64,000 nt of DNA, taken from contig NZ_CP049780.1 in the NCBI RefSeq assembly GCF_011193355.1, forward strand, positions 5,499,803 through 5,563,802, written 5' to 3'. The DNA comes from Streptomyces sp. JB150 (GTDB lineage: Bacteria > Actinomycetota > Actinomycetes > Streptomycetales > Streptomycetaceae). Below the pieces are notes generated by a model. The model had not been told where the DNA came from. It did not search any database and was given only the letters and a program-made list of their open reading frames with translations. The position numbers and the translations under genes are program-made. Shown here piece after piece: positions 1 to 8,247 of this stretch (the first letter of the stretch is position 1; the number at the start of each line of letters is the position of its first letter).

Positions 1-201
1 CGCCCGTACCGGCTTGTCCAGCTCCCAGAGCCGTTCCAGCGTCTCGTCGTGCAGCAGCACCGGGACGCCGTCCCGCGTCAGCCGTACGTCGATCTCGACG
101 GCGTCCGCGCCCAGTTCGCGTGCGATACGCAGCGAACGCAGGGTGTTCTCGCGGGCGTGGTAGGGGGCGCCGCGGTGGGCGACGGCGGTCACGTTGCGCA
201 T
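1..201 (-). CDS. Glycerophosphodiester phosphodiesterase, N-terminal part (runs off the window)
   Basis: The 67 visible residues start MRNVTAVAHRGAPYHARENT and continue with a stretch containing VEIDVRLTRDG and LLHDETLERL. HRG, ENT and the E-x-D pair are the metal and substrate residues at the start of the GDPD TIM barrel, which hydrolyses glycerophosphodiesters to glycerol-3-phosphate and an alcohol. There is no signal peptide, so the enzyme is probably cytoplasmic. The ATG at 199-201 is chosen because the family motif begins only eight residues later. The gene is cut by the window edge, so its C-terminus cannot be judged. It lies downstream of, and on the same strand as, the deaminase gene. 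Confidence 0.9.
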   Translation of the reverse strand, partial: MRNVTAVAHRGAPYHARENTLRSLRIARELGADAVEIDVRLTRDGVPVLLHDETLERLWELDKPVRA

Positions 202-325
202 GGGCCCATTGTGTCGGGCCGGGCCCATGCGCGGGTGCGGGGCGGTTACGGGGGTGGGTGTGGCTTCGCGTGCGGGCTCGGGCTCGGGCGCGGGTGCGGG
301 GGCCGGGTGGGAAGGTCGGGTGCGG

Positions 326-1399
326 TCAGGGGGTGGGCCGGCCCGCGGTGTACGTGTCGGTGTACGCGTCGATCTCGGCGGCCAGGCGGGCCTTGCCGGC
401 CGGGTCGAGGAAGGACGCCTCGACGGCGTTCTTCGCCAGGTCGGCGATGCCTCGCTCGTCCAGGTCCAGCAGGCGCGCGGCGACCGCGTACTCGGTGTTC
501 AGGTCGGTGCCGAACATCGGCGGGTCGTCCGAGTTGATGGTGACGAGGACGCCGGCGCTGACGAACTCCCGGACCGGGTGCTCCTCCAGGGTGCGGACCG
601 CGCGGGTGGCGATGTTCGAGGTGGGGCAGACCTCCAGCGCGATGCGGTGCTCGGCGAGGTGCGCCAGCAGCTTCGGGTCCCGCGCCGAGCTGGTGCCGTG
701 GCCGATGCGCTCGGCGCGCAGATGGGTGAGGGCGTCCCAGACCGTCTCCGGGCCGGTGGTCTCGCCCGCGTGCGGCACGGACCGCAGGCCGGCGGCGATG
801 GCGCGGTCGAAGTACGGCTTGAACTGCGGGCGGGGTACGCCGATCTCCGGGCCGCCGAGTCCGAACGAGACCAGGCCCTCCGGGCGGACGCGGTCGTCGG
901 TCGCGAGCCGGGTCGTCTCCTCGGCGGCCTCCAGGCCCGCCTCGCCGGGGATGTCGAAGCACCAGCGCAGGACGGTCCCGAACTCGGCCTCGGCCGCCTT
1001 GCGGGCGTCCTCGATGGCGTCCATGAACGCCTTCTCGTCGATGCCGCGGCGGGTGGAGGAGAAGGGGGTGATCGTCAGCTCGGCGTAGCGGACCTGCTGG
1101 CGGGCGAGGTCGCGGGCGACCTCGTAGGTCAGGAGGCGGACGTCCTCCGGGGTGCGGATGAGGTCGACGACGGACAGGTAGACCTCGATGAAGTGCGCGA
1201 AGTCCGTGAAGGTGAAGTAGTCGACCAGGGCCTCGGGGTCCGTGGGGACCTTGGAGTCGGGGTGGCGGGCGGCGAGTTCGGCGACGATGCGGGGGGAGGC
1301 GGAGCCGACGTGGTGGACGTGGAGTTCGGCTTTCGGGAGGCCGGCGATGAAGTCGCCTGCGGCGGCTCGGGGGGTGGTGGTGAGGTGGCTGTCGGGCAC
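326..1399 (-). CDS. Adenosine deaminase-family enzyme, candidate 6-aminofutalosine deaminase
   Basis: A 357-residue amidohydrolase of the adenosine deaminase superfamily. Family landmarks are present: the metal-binding HxH in ELHVHHVGSA, the catalytic HAGE in RSVPHAGETTG, the conserved E/H pair in ERIGHGTS, and the metal Asp in INSDDPPMFG. The canonical HxHLEG is replaced by HVHHVGSA, which marks a subgroup distinct from classical adenosine deaminases. From memory, this actinobacterial subgroup includes an enzyme that deaminates 6-aminodeoxyfutalosine in the futalosine route to menaquinone; I could not verify this, and adenosine or adenine remain possible substrates. The GTG at 1399 is preferred because GGGGAGGA lies just upstream. 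It is a stand-alone minus-strand gene ahead of the GDPD gene. Confidence 0.88.
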   Translation of the reverse strand: MPDSHLTTTPRAAAGDFIAGLPKAELHVHHVGSASPRIVAELAARHPDSKVPTDPEALVDYFTFTDFAHFIEVYLSVVDLIRTPEDVRLLTYEVARDLARQQVRYAELTITPFSSTRRGIDEKAFMDAIEDARKAAEAEFGTVLRWCFDIPGEAGLEAAEETTRLATDDRVRPEGLVSFGLGGPEIGVPRPQFKPYFDRAIAAGLRSVPHAGETTGPETVWDALTHLRAERIGHGTSSARDPKLLAHLAEHRIALEVCPTSNIATRAVRTLEEHPVREFVSAGVLVTINSDDPPMFGTDLNTEYAVAARLLDLDERGIADLAKNAVEASFLDPAGKARLAAEIDAYTDTYTAGRPTP

Positions 1400-1540
1400 G
1401 GGTTCCTCCCCGGGAAGGCGGCCGCCCTCCGGGAGTGGGGGAGGGTGGGCGCGGTGATCGGCTGATCGGTGGGTCGGGGTCATCGTAGGACGGGAGGTGG
1501 GGGGTGTGGGGTGTGGGTGGGTGCGGGTTGTGGGTTTCCT

Positions 1541-1581
1541 GCGGGTCGGTGGGGGCTGGTCGCGCACTTCCCCGCGCCCCT
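1541..1581 (-). repeat. Dispersed GC-rich intergenic repeat, copy A
   Basis: Read on the minus strand it begins AGGGGCGCGGGGAAGTGCGC and continues GACCAGCCCCCACCGACC. The same core (GGGGCGCGGGGAA followed by GCGCGACCAGCC) recurs at 1614-1655 and 45584-45637, with a diverged form at 28873-28948. All copies are intergenic. Confidence 0.75.
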
Positions 1582-1613
1582 GGGGGAGGTGGGGCGTGAG
1601 GTCGTGGGGTCGT

Positions 1614-1655
1614 GCGGGTCGGTGGGGGTTGAGCGCGCAGTTCCCCGCGCCCCTT
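1614..1655 (-). repeat. Dispersed GC-rich intergenic repeat, copy B
   Basis: On the minus strand it reads AAGGGGCGCGGGGAACTGCG followed by CGCTCAACCCCCACCGACCC. It is a near-copy of 1541-1581, about 73 bases away in the same orientation, so the pair looks like a local duplication or double insertion of one repeat family. Confidence 0.75.
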
Positions 1656-1741
1656 CGGCGAAGTCGCGGGCCCCTGGATGGGAAGGGGGCGGCGGAGGGG
1701 TCGTAGCATGTCGGGACGTACGACCAGAGGGGGATCCGCGC

Positions 1742-2428
1742 ATGTCCGACGACAGGCAGCCGCCTGCGGCGCCGGAGCAGGGCTCCGCGGCGTCGCACGG
1801 TGAGGCCGTGCGGGATCCCTGGGCGCCGCCGGAGGAGCCGAAGGTGGGGCTGCGGAAGGACGTGGCGCCGCCGCCGGTGAGCGGGGCGGGGGACACGGTC
1901 GCCTCCGGGACCCCGGTGGCGCCGTCCGTGCACGAGCAGCAGACGATGACCTCGCTGCCCGCCGAGGGGTGGGCCGCGCCGACGGTGCCGCCGAGTCCCG
2001 GGGGGCCGCCGCCCGGTCTCGGCGATCCGTTCGCCCCGCCCGTCCCGCCCGTGCCGGAGGGGCAGGTTCCGCCGCCTCCGATCGGGCCGGAGGGGCCGGG
2101 GCACGTGCCGTACGGCTACCCGCAGGCGCCGGTGCCCGCGCCGGCCGGCGGTGGGTACTACGGGTGGCCCGGTGTGCCGCCGATGCCCGCCAACGGGATG
2201 GGGACGGCCGGGCTGGTGCTCGGGATCGTCGCGGCGGCGGTGTTCTGTCTGTGGCCGCTGGCGATCGTCCTCGGCGTGCTGGGCATCGTCTTCGGGGCGA
2301 TCGGCCGGGGGAAGGCGCTGCGGGGCGAGGCCACCAACGGCGGGCAGGCCCTGGCGGGGATCATCTGCGGCATCGGTGGCGTCGTGCTCGGGATCGCGAT
2401 GGGTGTGCTGGTGCTCGTGACCCGGTGA
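1742..2428 (+). CDS. DUF4190-type membrane protein with a long proline-rich N-terminus
   Basis: A 228-residue protein of unknown function. The first ~150 residues are a hydrophilic, Pro/Gly-rich tail (for example PPVPPVPEGQVPPPP) without a signal peptide. Two hydrophobic segments follow (about 155-187 and 200-226) joined by the short loop GRGKALRGEATNGGQ; this hairpin is the DUF4190 pattern common in actinobacteria. The tail is probably cytoplasmic with the hairpin anchoring it in the membrane, but topology is inferred. The ATG at 1742 follows AGAGGGGGAT at good spacing. The gene is convergent with the NADAR gene, and a 21-bp tandem repeat fills the gap between them. Confidence 0.85.
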   Translation: MSDDRQPPAAPEQGSAASHGEAVRDPWAPPEEPKVGLRKDVAPPPVSGAGDTVASGTPVAPSVHEQQTMTSLPAEGWAAPTVPPSPGGPPPGLGDPFAPPVPPVPEGQVPPPPIGPEGPGHVPYGYPQAPVPAPAGGGYYGWPGVPPMPANGMGTAGLVLGIVAAAVFCLWPLAIVLGVLGIVFGAIGRGKALRGEATNGGQALAGIICGIGGVVLGIAMGVLVLVTR

Positions 2429-2438
2429 CGCGGCGGGC

Positions 2439-2522
2439 GCGCCGCCTACGCCGCCGGCCGCGCCGCCTACGCCGCCGGCCGCGCCGCCTACGCCGCCGGC
2501 CGCGCCGCCTACGCCGCCGGCC
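2439..2522. repeat. 21-bp tandem repeat, four perfect copies
   Basis: Four head-to-tail copies of a 21-bp unit (2439-2459, 2460-2480, 2481-2501, 2502-2522); the unit starts GCGCCGCCTACG and ends CCGCCGGCC. It lies between two convergent stop codons and runs into the end of the NADAR gene. Each unit carries CTA, which reads TAG on the minus strand in the NADAR frame, so the first unit entered supplies the stop at 2509-2511. Confidence 0.95.
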
Positions 2523-3093
2523 GCGCGCCCGCGTCCGTGCCCGCGCGCAGCCGGTCCCGTGCCTCCATCAGCGCGAACCCCAGCAGATTCAGACCCCGCC
2601 ACCGCTCCGGATGAGCCGCGGCCTCGTCGTCCGCGGCGAGGCCGATGCCCCAGACCCGGTCCACCGGACTGGCCTCCACCAGCACCCGCTCGCCGGTGCC
2701 CAGCAGGTAGTGCCGCAGTTCCTCGCGCGCGGCGAACTTGCGGACGCTGCCCTCGACCACGATGCCGAACCGCTCCCGCTCCCACACGCCCTCGTCGAAC
2801 CCCCGCACCAGCCGCCCCGCCTTCTTCGCCTCCGCCGGGTGCGCCGCGGCCAGCACCCGCCGCTCCGCCTCCGCGTCCCCGAACAGGCGGGCCTTCGCGG
2901 CCATCATCCAGTGCTCGGCCGTCGCGTACTCCACCCCGTCGGCGGTGAAGGGGGCGGGCCACCACTGGCTCAGGCAGCTCGGACCGATCCGCCCGTCCGG
3001 CCGCGGCCGGTGCCCCCAGAAGTACAGGTACTTCACCCGGGAGCCCGCCCCGACCTGCTTGACCAGGGCTTCCCGCGAGTCGATCTTCTCCAT
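2509..3093 (-). CDS. NADAR domain protein (YbiA/DUF1768 type)
   Basis: A 194-residue single-domain protein. Family features are YFWGHRP near the N-terminus, LSQWWPAPF, the block ATAEHWMMAAKARLFGD, and the C-terminal VWGIGLAADD followed by GLNLLGFALMEARDRL. NADAR proteins are N-glycosidases acting on ADP-ribose linkages or on riboflavin-pathway and NAD-related metabolites; the substrate cannot be read from this sequence. The ATG at 3093 places the start just before the conserved region; an in-frame ATG at 3123 would add ten residues, and neither has a good ribosome site. The gene stands alone, divergent from the polyamine operon. Its stop codon lies inside the 21-bp tandem repeat. Confidence 0.88.
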   Translation of the reverse strand: MEKIDSREALVKQVGAGSRVKYLYFWGHRPRPDGRIGPSCLSQWWPAPFTADGVEYATAEHWMMAAKARLFGDAEAERRVLAAAHPAEAKKAGRLVRGFDEGVWERERFGIVVEGSVRKFAAREELRHYLLGTGERVLVEASPVDRVWGIGLAADDEAAAHPERWRGLNLLGFALMEARDRLRAGTDAGARPAA

Positions 3094-3165
3094 GCACGGC
3101 AGTGTCGCAGCCACCACGGACATTCCGTCCCCGGTTTTTCCCGTCGACTCGACACCTGGTCGACA

Positions 3166-3201
3166 GATTCCGTCGCGTAACCAAAAGGCAACAACGGAAT
3201 C
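3166..3201. promoter_or_regulatory. Inverted repeat upstream of the polyamine operon (candidate regulator site)
   Basis: GATTCCGT (3166-3173) and ACGGAATC (3194-3201) form perfect 8-bp arms around CGCGTAACCAAAAGGCAACA. The repeat ends just before a -35-like TTGTTG (3204-3209), a position where an activator or repressor would act. I do not recognise the regulator. Confidence 0.45.
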
Positions 3202-3203
3202 AC

Positions 3204-3232
3204 TTGTTGGAGTCCCATTGCTCTGTCAGGAT
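3204..3232 (+). promoter_or_regulatory. Putative promoter of the polyamine operon
   Basis: TTGTTG (3204-3209), a 17-base spacer and CAGGAT (3227-3232) resemble a vegetative promoter, about 80 bases before the first start codon. It is inferred only from spacing and similarity. Confidence 0.35.
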
Positions 3233-3313
3233 CGGCACTCAAATCGAGCTGGAGCTACGCCACCCACCCCCCTGGACAGCCTTGCCGGCGGGGCCTCGGC
3301 GGAGGAGAGCGAC

Positions 3314-4849
3314 ATGCACAACCCGGGCACCATCACCCCGGAACGATTTCCCGCACAGGACCGCTTCGCGGCGGGCGCCCAGTACATCGGCGGCAGACTC
3401 ACGGCAGGCACGTCCGGCCGTACGCACGCGGTCATCGACCCGGCGACCGGTGCGGAGGTCCTGACCTACGCCCTCGCGAGCACCGACGACGTGGACGCCG
3501 CCGTCGCCGCGGCCCGCGCCGCCTTCCCGGGCTGGGCCGGGGCCACCCCCGGCGAGCGGTCCGACGCGCTGCACCGGCTGGCCGGCGTCCTCGCCGACCG
3601 CGCCGAGGAGTTCGCCCGCGCGGAGTCCCTCCAGTGCGGCAAGCCGCTCAAGCTCACCCGTGAGTTCGACGTGCCGGGCACCATCGACAACACCGCCTTC
3701 TTCGCGGGCGCCGCCCGGCACCTCCAGGGGCAGTCGGCCGGCGAGTACTCCGGGGATCACACGTCGTACGTCCGCCGCGAGCCCATCGGTGTCGTCGGCT
3801 CCATCGCGCCCTGGAACTACCCCCTCCAGATGGCCGCCTGGAAGATCCTCCCGGCGATCGCCGCGGGCAACACCATCGTCCTGAAGCCCGCCGAGCTGAC
3901 CCCGCTGACCTCCCTGATGTTCGCCGAGGCGGTCACGGAGGCCGGGATCCCGGACGGGGTCGTCAACATCGTCACCGGCACCGGCAAGGAGGCGGGCGAG
4001 CATCTCGTCGGGCACCCCGACGTCGCCATGACCTCCTTCACCGGCTCCACCCCGGTCGGCAAGCGGGTCGCCGAGATCGCCACCGCCACCGTCAAACGGC
4101 TCCACCTGGAGCTGGGCGGCAAGGCCCCGTTCGTCGTCTTCGACGACGCCGACCTGGAGGCGGCCGTCCACGGCGCCGTCGCGGGCGCGCTCATCAACAC
4201 CGGGCAGGACTGCACGGCCGCCACGCGCGCGTACGTGCAGCGTTCGCTCTACGAAGAGTTCGTCACGCGGACCGCCGCCCTCATGGAGACCGTCCGGCTC
4301 GGCGACCCGTTCGCCGACGGCACGGACCTCGGCCCGCTGATCTCGCACCTCCAGCGGGACCGCGTCGCCGGGTTCGTCGACCGGGCGCGCGCCTACGCGC
4401 GCGTGGTCACCGGCGGCGAGGCCCCGCAGGGCGACCTGGCCAAGGGCGCCTACTACCGGCCCACGCTCGTCGCCGACGCGCCGCAGGACAGCGAGATCGT
4501 CCAGTCCGAGATCTTCGGCCCGGTCCTGGTCGTCTTGCCCTTCGACAGCGACGACGAGGGCATCGCGCTCGCCAACGACACGCCCTACGGTCTCGCCGCC
4601 TCCGCGTGGAGCCGGGACGTCTACCGGGCGAACCGCGCCACCCGCGAGATCAAGGCGGGCTGCGTGTGGGTCAACGACCACATCCCGATCATCAGCGAGA
4701 TGCCCCACGGCGGCTACCGGGCGTCCGGCTTCGGCAAGGACATGTCCGCGTACTCGTTCGAGGAGTACACGCAGATCAAGCACGTCATGTTCGACAACAC
4801 GGCGGTGGCCCGCAAGGACTGGCACCGCACGATCTTCGGGGACCGATAG
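3314..4849 (+). CDS. NAD(P)-dependent aldehyde dehydrogenase, probable 4-aminobutyraldehyde dehydrogenase
   Basis: A 511-residue class I/II aldehyde dehydrogenase. Visible landmarks are the Rossmann and active-site run IAPWNYPLQMAAWKILPA, the NAD-ribose loop FTGSTPVGKRV, the general base Glu in LELGGKAPFVV, the catalytic Cys in NTGQDCTAATRAY, and the late motif EIFGPVLVVLPF. Membership of the gamma-aminobutyraldehyde (PatD/PuuC-like) group is inferred mostly from position: it heads an operon with a polyamine importer and an amine oxidase, so it would oxidise the aldehyde that the oxidase makes. The ATG at 3314 follows GGAGGAGAGCGAC. A typical family length of about 480-510 residues supports this start; reading upstream in frame gives no family similarity. 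Confidence 0.92.
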   Translation: MHNPGTITPERFPAQDRFAAGAQYIGGRLTAGTSGRTHAVIDPATGAEVLTYALASTDDVDAAVAAARAAFPGWAGATPGERSDALHRLAGVLADRAEEFARAESLQCGKPLKLTREFDVPGTIDNTAFFAGAARHLQGQSAGEYSGDHTSYVRREPIGVVGSIAPWNYPLQMAAWKILPAIAAGNTIVLKPAELTPLTSLMFAEAVTEAGIPDGVVNIVTGTGKEAGEHLVGHPDVAMTSFTGSTPVGKRVAEIATATVKRLHLELGGKAPFVVFDDADLEAAVHGAVAGALINTGQDCTAATRAYVQRSLYEEFVTRTAALMETVRLGDPFADGTDLGPLISHLQRDRVAGFVDRARAYARVVTGGEAPQGDLAKGAYYRPTLVADAPQDSEIVQSEIFGPVLVVLPFDSDDEGIALANDTPYGLAASAWSRDVYRANRATREIKAGCVWVNDHIPIISEMPHGGYRASGFGKDMSAYSFEEYTQIKHVMFDNTAVARKDWHRTIFGDR

Positions 4850-4904
4850 CACCCAGGCCGCCTGACCCGCGGCCGCCCGACCTCCCGAAAGGGCACCAAC
4901 GCGC

Positions 4905-6149
4905 ATGGAGCAGTACGAGCCCGACCGCCTGTCCCCGGCCCAAGTGGCCGCCATGCGGCGCAGCTTGCGAAACGGCAGGGCCGCTCTCAGCCGCCGTTCC
5001 CTGCTGCGCGCCTCCGCCGGCGGCGCGCTCGCGGCCGGCGGTCTGGGGGCGCTCAGCGCCTGCGGCATCCCGCCGGCCGCGCAGACCTCCGGGGTCTCGT
5101 CCGAGGACCACTCGGCCAGGGAGAAGACCGTCCACTTCTCCAACTGGACCGAGTACATGGACGTCGACGACAGCGAGAAGCGCCACCCCACGCTCGACGA
5201 GTTCAGGCGGCGCACCGGCATCACGGTCAAGTACACCGAGGACATCAACGACAACGTCGAGTTCTTCGGCAAGATCAAGCCGCAGCTGGCCGCCGGCCAG
5301 CCCACCGGCCGCGACCTCATCTGCGTCACCGACTGGCTCGCCGCGCGCCTCATCCGCTTCGGGTGGGTCCAGAAACTGGACCCGTCCAACCTGCCCACCG
5401 CCTACGCCAACCTGTCCCAGCAGTTCCGCAGCCCGGACTGGGACCCGGGACGGGCGTACTCCTACCCCTGGACCGGCATCTCCACGGTCATCGCCTACAA
5501 CAAGAAGGCGCTCGACGGCGTCGAGGTCACGTCCGTCTCCGACCTGCTCGACAACCCCAAGCTGAAGGGCCGGGTCGGCTTCCTGTCCGAGATGCGCGAC
5601 AGCGTCGGCATGACCCTGCTCGACATGGGCAAGGACCCCGGCAGGTTCACCGACGACGACTTCGACGCGGCCATCGCGCGGATGCAGCGGGCCGTGGACA
5701 AGGGACAGATCCGCCGCTTCACGGGCAACGACTACACCTCGGACCTCACCAAGGGCGACCTCGCGGCCTGTCTCGCGTGGGCCGGTGACGTCGTCCAGCT
5801 CAAGGCGGACAGCCCGGACGTCGACTTCCTCATCCCCGACAGCGGCTACATGACGTCGACGGACAACCTGCTCGTGCCGAACAAGGCCCGGCACAAGACC
5901 AACGCCGAGCGCCTCATCGACTACTACTACGAGCCCCGCCCGGCCGCCCAGCTCGCCGCGTACATCAACTACGTGTGTCCCGTCGACGGGGTGAAGGAAG
6001 AACTGGCGAAGATCGACGAGGACGCGGCGAACAACCCGCTGATCCTCCCCGACCAGGACATGGCCGCCAAGTCCCGTGCCTTCCGCTCGCTCAGCGCGAA
6101 GGAAGAGACGGCCTACGAAGAGAAGTTCGCGAAGCTCACAGGGGCGTGA
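4905..6149 (+). CDS. potD: Polyamine ABC transporter substrate-binding lipoprotein (PotD-like)
   Basis: A 414-residue exported solute-binding protein. The N-terminus has a twin-arginine signal (SRRSLLRASA, RR at 30-31) and a lipobox LSAC with Cys53 as the lipid-anchored residue, so it should be displayed on the outer face of the membrane. The mature part opens with VHFSNWTEYMD, typical of spermidine/putrescine-binding proteins, and holds SYPWTGISTVIAYNKKA and SDSGYMT-like hinge segments near the ligand cleft. It lies 55 bases after the dehydrogenase and is followed at once by the ATPase gene. Putrescine or spermidine is the likely ligand; a related cation such as GABA or a guanidino compound cannot be excluded. 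Confidence 0.9.
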   Translation: MEQYEPDRLSPAQVAAMRRSLRNGRAALSRRSLLRASAGGALAAGGLGALSACGIPPAAQTSGVSSEDHSAREKTVHFSNWTEYMDVDDSEKRHPTLDEFRRRTGITVKYTEDINDNVEFFGKIKPQLAAGQPTGRDLICVTDWLAARLIRFGWVQKLDPSNLPTAYANLSQQFRSPDWDPGRAYSYPWTGISTVIAYNKKALDGVEVTSVSDLLDNPKLKGRVGFLSEMRDSVGMTLLDMGKDPGRFTDDDFDAAIARMQRAVDKGQIRRFTGNDYTSDLTKGDLAACLAWAGDVVQLKADSPDVDFLIPDSGYMTSTDNLLVPNKARHKTNAERLIDYYYEPRPAAQLAAYINYVCPVDGVKEELAKIDEDAANNPLILPDQDMAAKSRAFRSLSAKEETAYEEKFAKLTGA

Positions 6150-6154
6150 CGACG

Positions 6155-7318
6155 ATGACGACGACCAACGGCAGCGGCGACGTCCGCCTCACCGGAATCA
6201 GCAAGACCTACGGCTCCTTCACCGCCGTCCACCCGCTCGATCTGACCGTCCCCGAGGGCTCCTTCTTCGCCCTGCTCGGCGCGTCCGGCTGCGGCAAGAC
6301 CACCACCCTGCGGATGATCGCCGGCCTGGAGGAACCGACCGGCGGCACCGTCCACCTCGGCGACCAGGACGTGACCCGGCTGCCGCCCTACAAGCGGCCG
6401 GTGAACACGGTCTTCCAGTCCTACGCCCTCTTCCCGCACCTCGACATCTTCGAGAACGTCGCCTTCGGTCTGCGCCGGCGCGGCATCAAGAGCGTGAAGA
6501 AGCAGGTCGACGAGATGCTGGACCTGGTCCAGCTCGGCGAGCACGCGCGCAAGAAGCCGCACCAGCTCTCCGGCGGCCAGCAGCAGCGCGTCGCGGTCGC
6601 CCGCGCCCTGATCAACCACCCCAGGGTGCTGCTCCTCGACGAGCCGCTCGGCGCCCTCGATTTGAAGCTGCGCCGCCAGATGCAGCTGGAGCTCAAGCGC
6701 ATCCAGACCGAGGTCGGCATCACCTTCGTGCACGTCACGCACGACCAGGAGGAGGCCATGACCATGGCCGACACGGTCGCCGTGATGAACGCGGGCCGCG
6801 TCGAGCAACTGGGCGCCCCCGCCGACCTGTACGAGAACCCGAAGACCACCTTCGTCGCCAACTTCCTCGGCACCTCCAACCTCATCGAGGCCGAGGTCGA
6901 CGCCGCCGGCGGCGACGAGATCGTGCTGCGGGCGGGCGGCGGCAAGCTGTCCCTGCCCGCCCGGCGGTGCAGCGCCCCCACGGCGGCCGGCGGCCGGGTG
7001 CTGGTCGGCGTACGGCCCGAGAAGATCTCCCTCACGCACGCCGACGACGCGGGGGACATCCCGGACGGCCGCAACCGGGTCACCGGCAGGATCGCCGACG
7101 CCAGCTTCATCGGCGTCTCCACCCAGTACGTGGTCGACAGCCCGGCGGGCGCCGCGCTCCAGGTCTACGTCCAGAACGTCGACCGCGACGCCCGGCTCGC
7201 GCCCGGCGCCGAGGTCGTCCTGCACTGGAACCCGGCGCACACCTTCGGCCTGGACGCCGCCCAGGACATCGAGGCCGGCGTGGAGAAGGTCGAGCCGCAC
7301 GAGGGGGTGGCCGTCTGA
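6155..7318 (+). CDS. potA: Polyamine ABC transporter ATP-binding protein (PotA-like)
   Basis: A 387-residue ABC ATPase with every catalytic motif: Walker [11 protein letters not shown]-loop [11 protein letters not shown], signature [10 protein letters not shown], Walker [13 protein letters not shown] and the switch His in [10 protein letters not shown]. The C-terminal ~110 residues ([13 protein letters not shown] onwards) match the TOBE regulatory domain of PotA-type proteins. It powers import by the two adjacent permeases. The ATG at 6155 is favoured because AGGGGCG lies about ten bases upstream; an in-frame GTG at 6146 overlapping the previous stop would have no room for a ribosome site. 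The next gene overlaps this stop by one base. Confidence 0.93.
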   Translation: MTTTNGSGDVRLTGISKTYGSFTAVHPLDLTVPEGSFFALLGASGCGKTTTLRMIAGLEEPTGGTVHLGDQDVTRLPPYKRPVNTVFQSYALFPHLDIFENVAFGLRRRGIKSVKKQVDEMLDLVQLGEHARKKPHQLSGGQQQRVAVARALINHPRVLLLDEPLGALDLKLRRQMQLELKRIQTEVGITFVHVTHDQEEAMTMADTVAVMNAGRVEQLGAPADLYENPKTTFVANFLGTSNLIEAEVDAAGGDEIVLRAGGGKLSLPARRCSAPTAAGGRVLVGVRPEKISLTHADDAGDIPDGRNRVTGRIADASFIGVSTQYVVDSPAGAALQVYVQNVDRDARLAPGAEVVLHWNPAHTFGLDAAQDIEAGVEKVEPHEGVAV

Positions 7319-8247
7319 TGGCCGCCGCCACCGAGGCGCCACCGCCCCTCGCGCCGCCGGGCGCCGAGAAGAAGCCCCCGCGCAGGCGGGGCCGCTGGAT
7401 GCCGTACCTGCTGCTGCTCCCCGGCATCCTCTGGCTGGTCGTCTTCTTCGCGCTGCCGATGGTCTACCAGGCCTCGACGTCCGTGCAGACGGGCTCCCTC
7501 GAAGAGGGTTACGAGGTCACCTGGCACTTCGCCACCTACTGGGACGCCCTGTCCGACTACTGGCCGCAGTTCCTGCGTTCGGTGCTGTACGCCGGTGCCG
7601 CGACGGTGCTGTGCCTGCTGCTCGGCTACCCGCTGGCGTATCTGATCGCCTTCCGCGCGGGCCGCTGGAAGCACCTGATCATGATCCTGGTGATCGCGCC
7701 GTTCTTCACCAGCTTCCTGATCCGCACGCTCGCCTGGAAGACGATCCTCGCCGACGGCGGCCCGGTCGTCGGCGCGCTCGACGCGCTGCACGTCCTGGAC
7801 GTCACCGGCTGGCTCGGCGTCACCTCCGGCGACCGGGTGCTGGCCACGCCGCTGGCGGTGGTGTGCGGTCTGACGTACAACTTCCTGCCGTTCATGATCC
7901 TGCCGCTGTACACCTCGCTGGAGCGGATCGACGGCCGGCTGCACGAGGCGGCGGGTGACCTGTACGCGAAGCCCTTCACCACTTTCCGCAAGGTGACCTT
8001 CCCGCTGTCGATGCCGGGCGTCGTCTCCGGCACGCTGCTGACCTTCATCCCGGCCGCCGGCGACTACGTCAACGCGGACCTGCTCGGCTCCACCGACACC
8101 CGCATGATCGGCAACGTCATCCAGTCGCAGTTCCTGCGCATCCTGGACTATCCGACGGCCGCCGCCCTGTCGTTCATCCTGATGTTCGCGATCCTCATCA
8201 TGGTCACGCTCTACATCCGCAGGTCCGGGACGGAGGATCTGGTCTGA
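7318..8247 (+). CDS. potB: Polyamine ABC transporter permease (PotB-like)
   Basis: A 309-residue inner-membrane permease. A basic, Pro-rich leader of about 30 residues precedes the first hydrophobic segment MPYLLLLPGILWLVVFF, and about six membrane spans follow. The cytoplasmic coupling helix is visible as AAGDLYAKPFTTFRKVTFPL followed by SMPGVVSG, the EAA motif of binding-protein-dependent importers. The start ATG overlaps the stop of the ATPase gene (TGATG at 7316-7320), showing translational coupling. It would pair with the next gene as the channel heterodimer. Confidence 0.93.
   Translation: MAAATEAPPPLAPPGAEKKPPRRRGRWMPYLLLLPGILWLVVFFALPMVYQASTSVQTGSLEEGYEVTWHFATYWDALSDYWPQFLRSVLYAGAATVLCLLLGYPLAYLIAFRAGRWKHLIMILVIAPFFTSFLIRTLAWKTILADGGPVVGALDALHVLDVTGWLGVTSGDRVLATPLAVVCGLTYNFLPFMILPLYTSLERIDGRLHEAAGDLYAKPFTTFRKVTFPLSMPGVVSGTLLTFIPAAGDYVNADLLGSTDTRMIGNVIQSQFLRILDYPTAAALSFILMFAILIMVTLYIRRSGTEDLV

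Larger units (their letters stand above)
1400..1741. other. Intergenic region between divergent genes, carrying two dispersed repeats
   Basis: These 342 bases separate the minus-strand deaminase from the plus-strand DUF4190 gene. No frame gives a convincing protein. The middle is filled by two copies of a GC-rich repeat (1541-1581 and 1614-1655). AGAGGGGGAT before 1742 is the ribosome site of the next gene. No clear promoter is visible. Confidence 0.6.

Noticed and set aside
2439..2522. The four tandem units as a CRISPR array
   Set aside because: The 21-bp units abut without spacers, and no cas gene is in the window.
3239..5398. A 719-codon minus-strand frame across the first aldehyde dehydrogenase
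   Set aside because: The dehydrogenase on the plus strand has all its catalytic motifs; the reverse frame is Gly/Arg/Val-rich with no recognisable domain.
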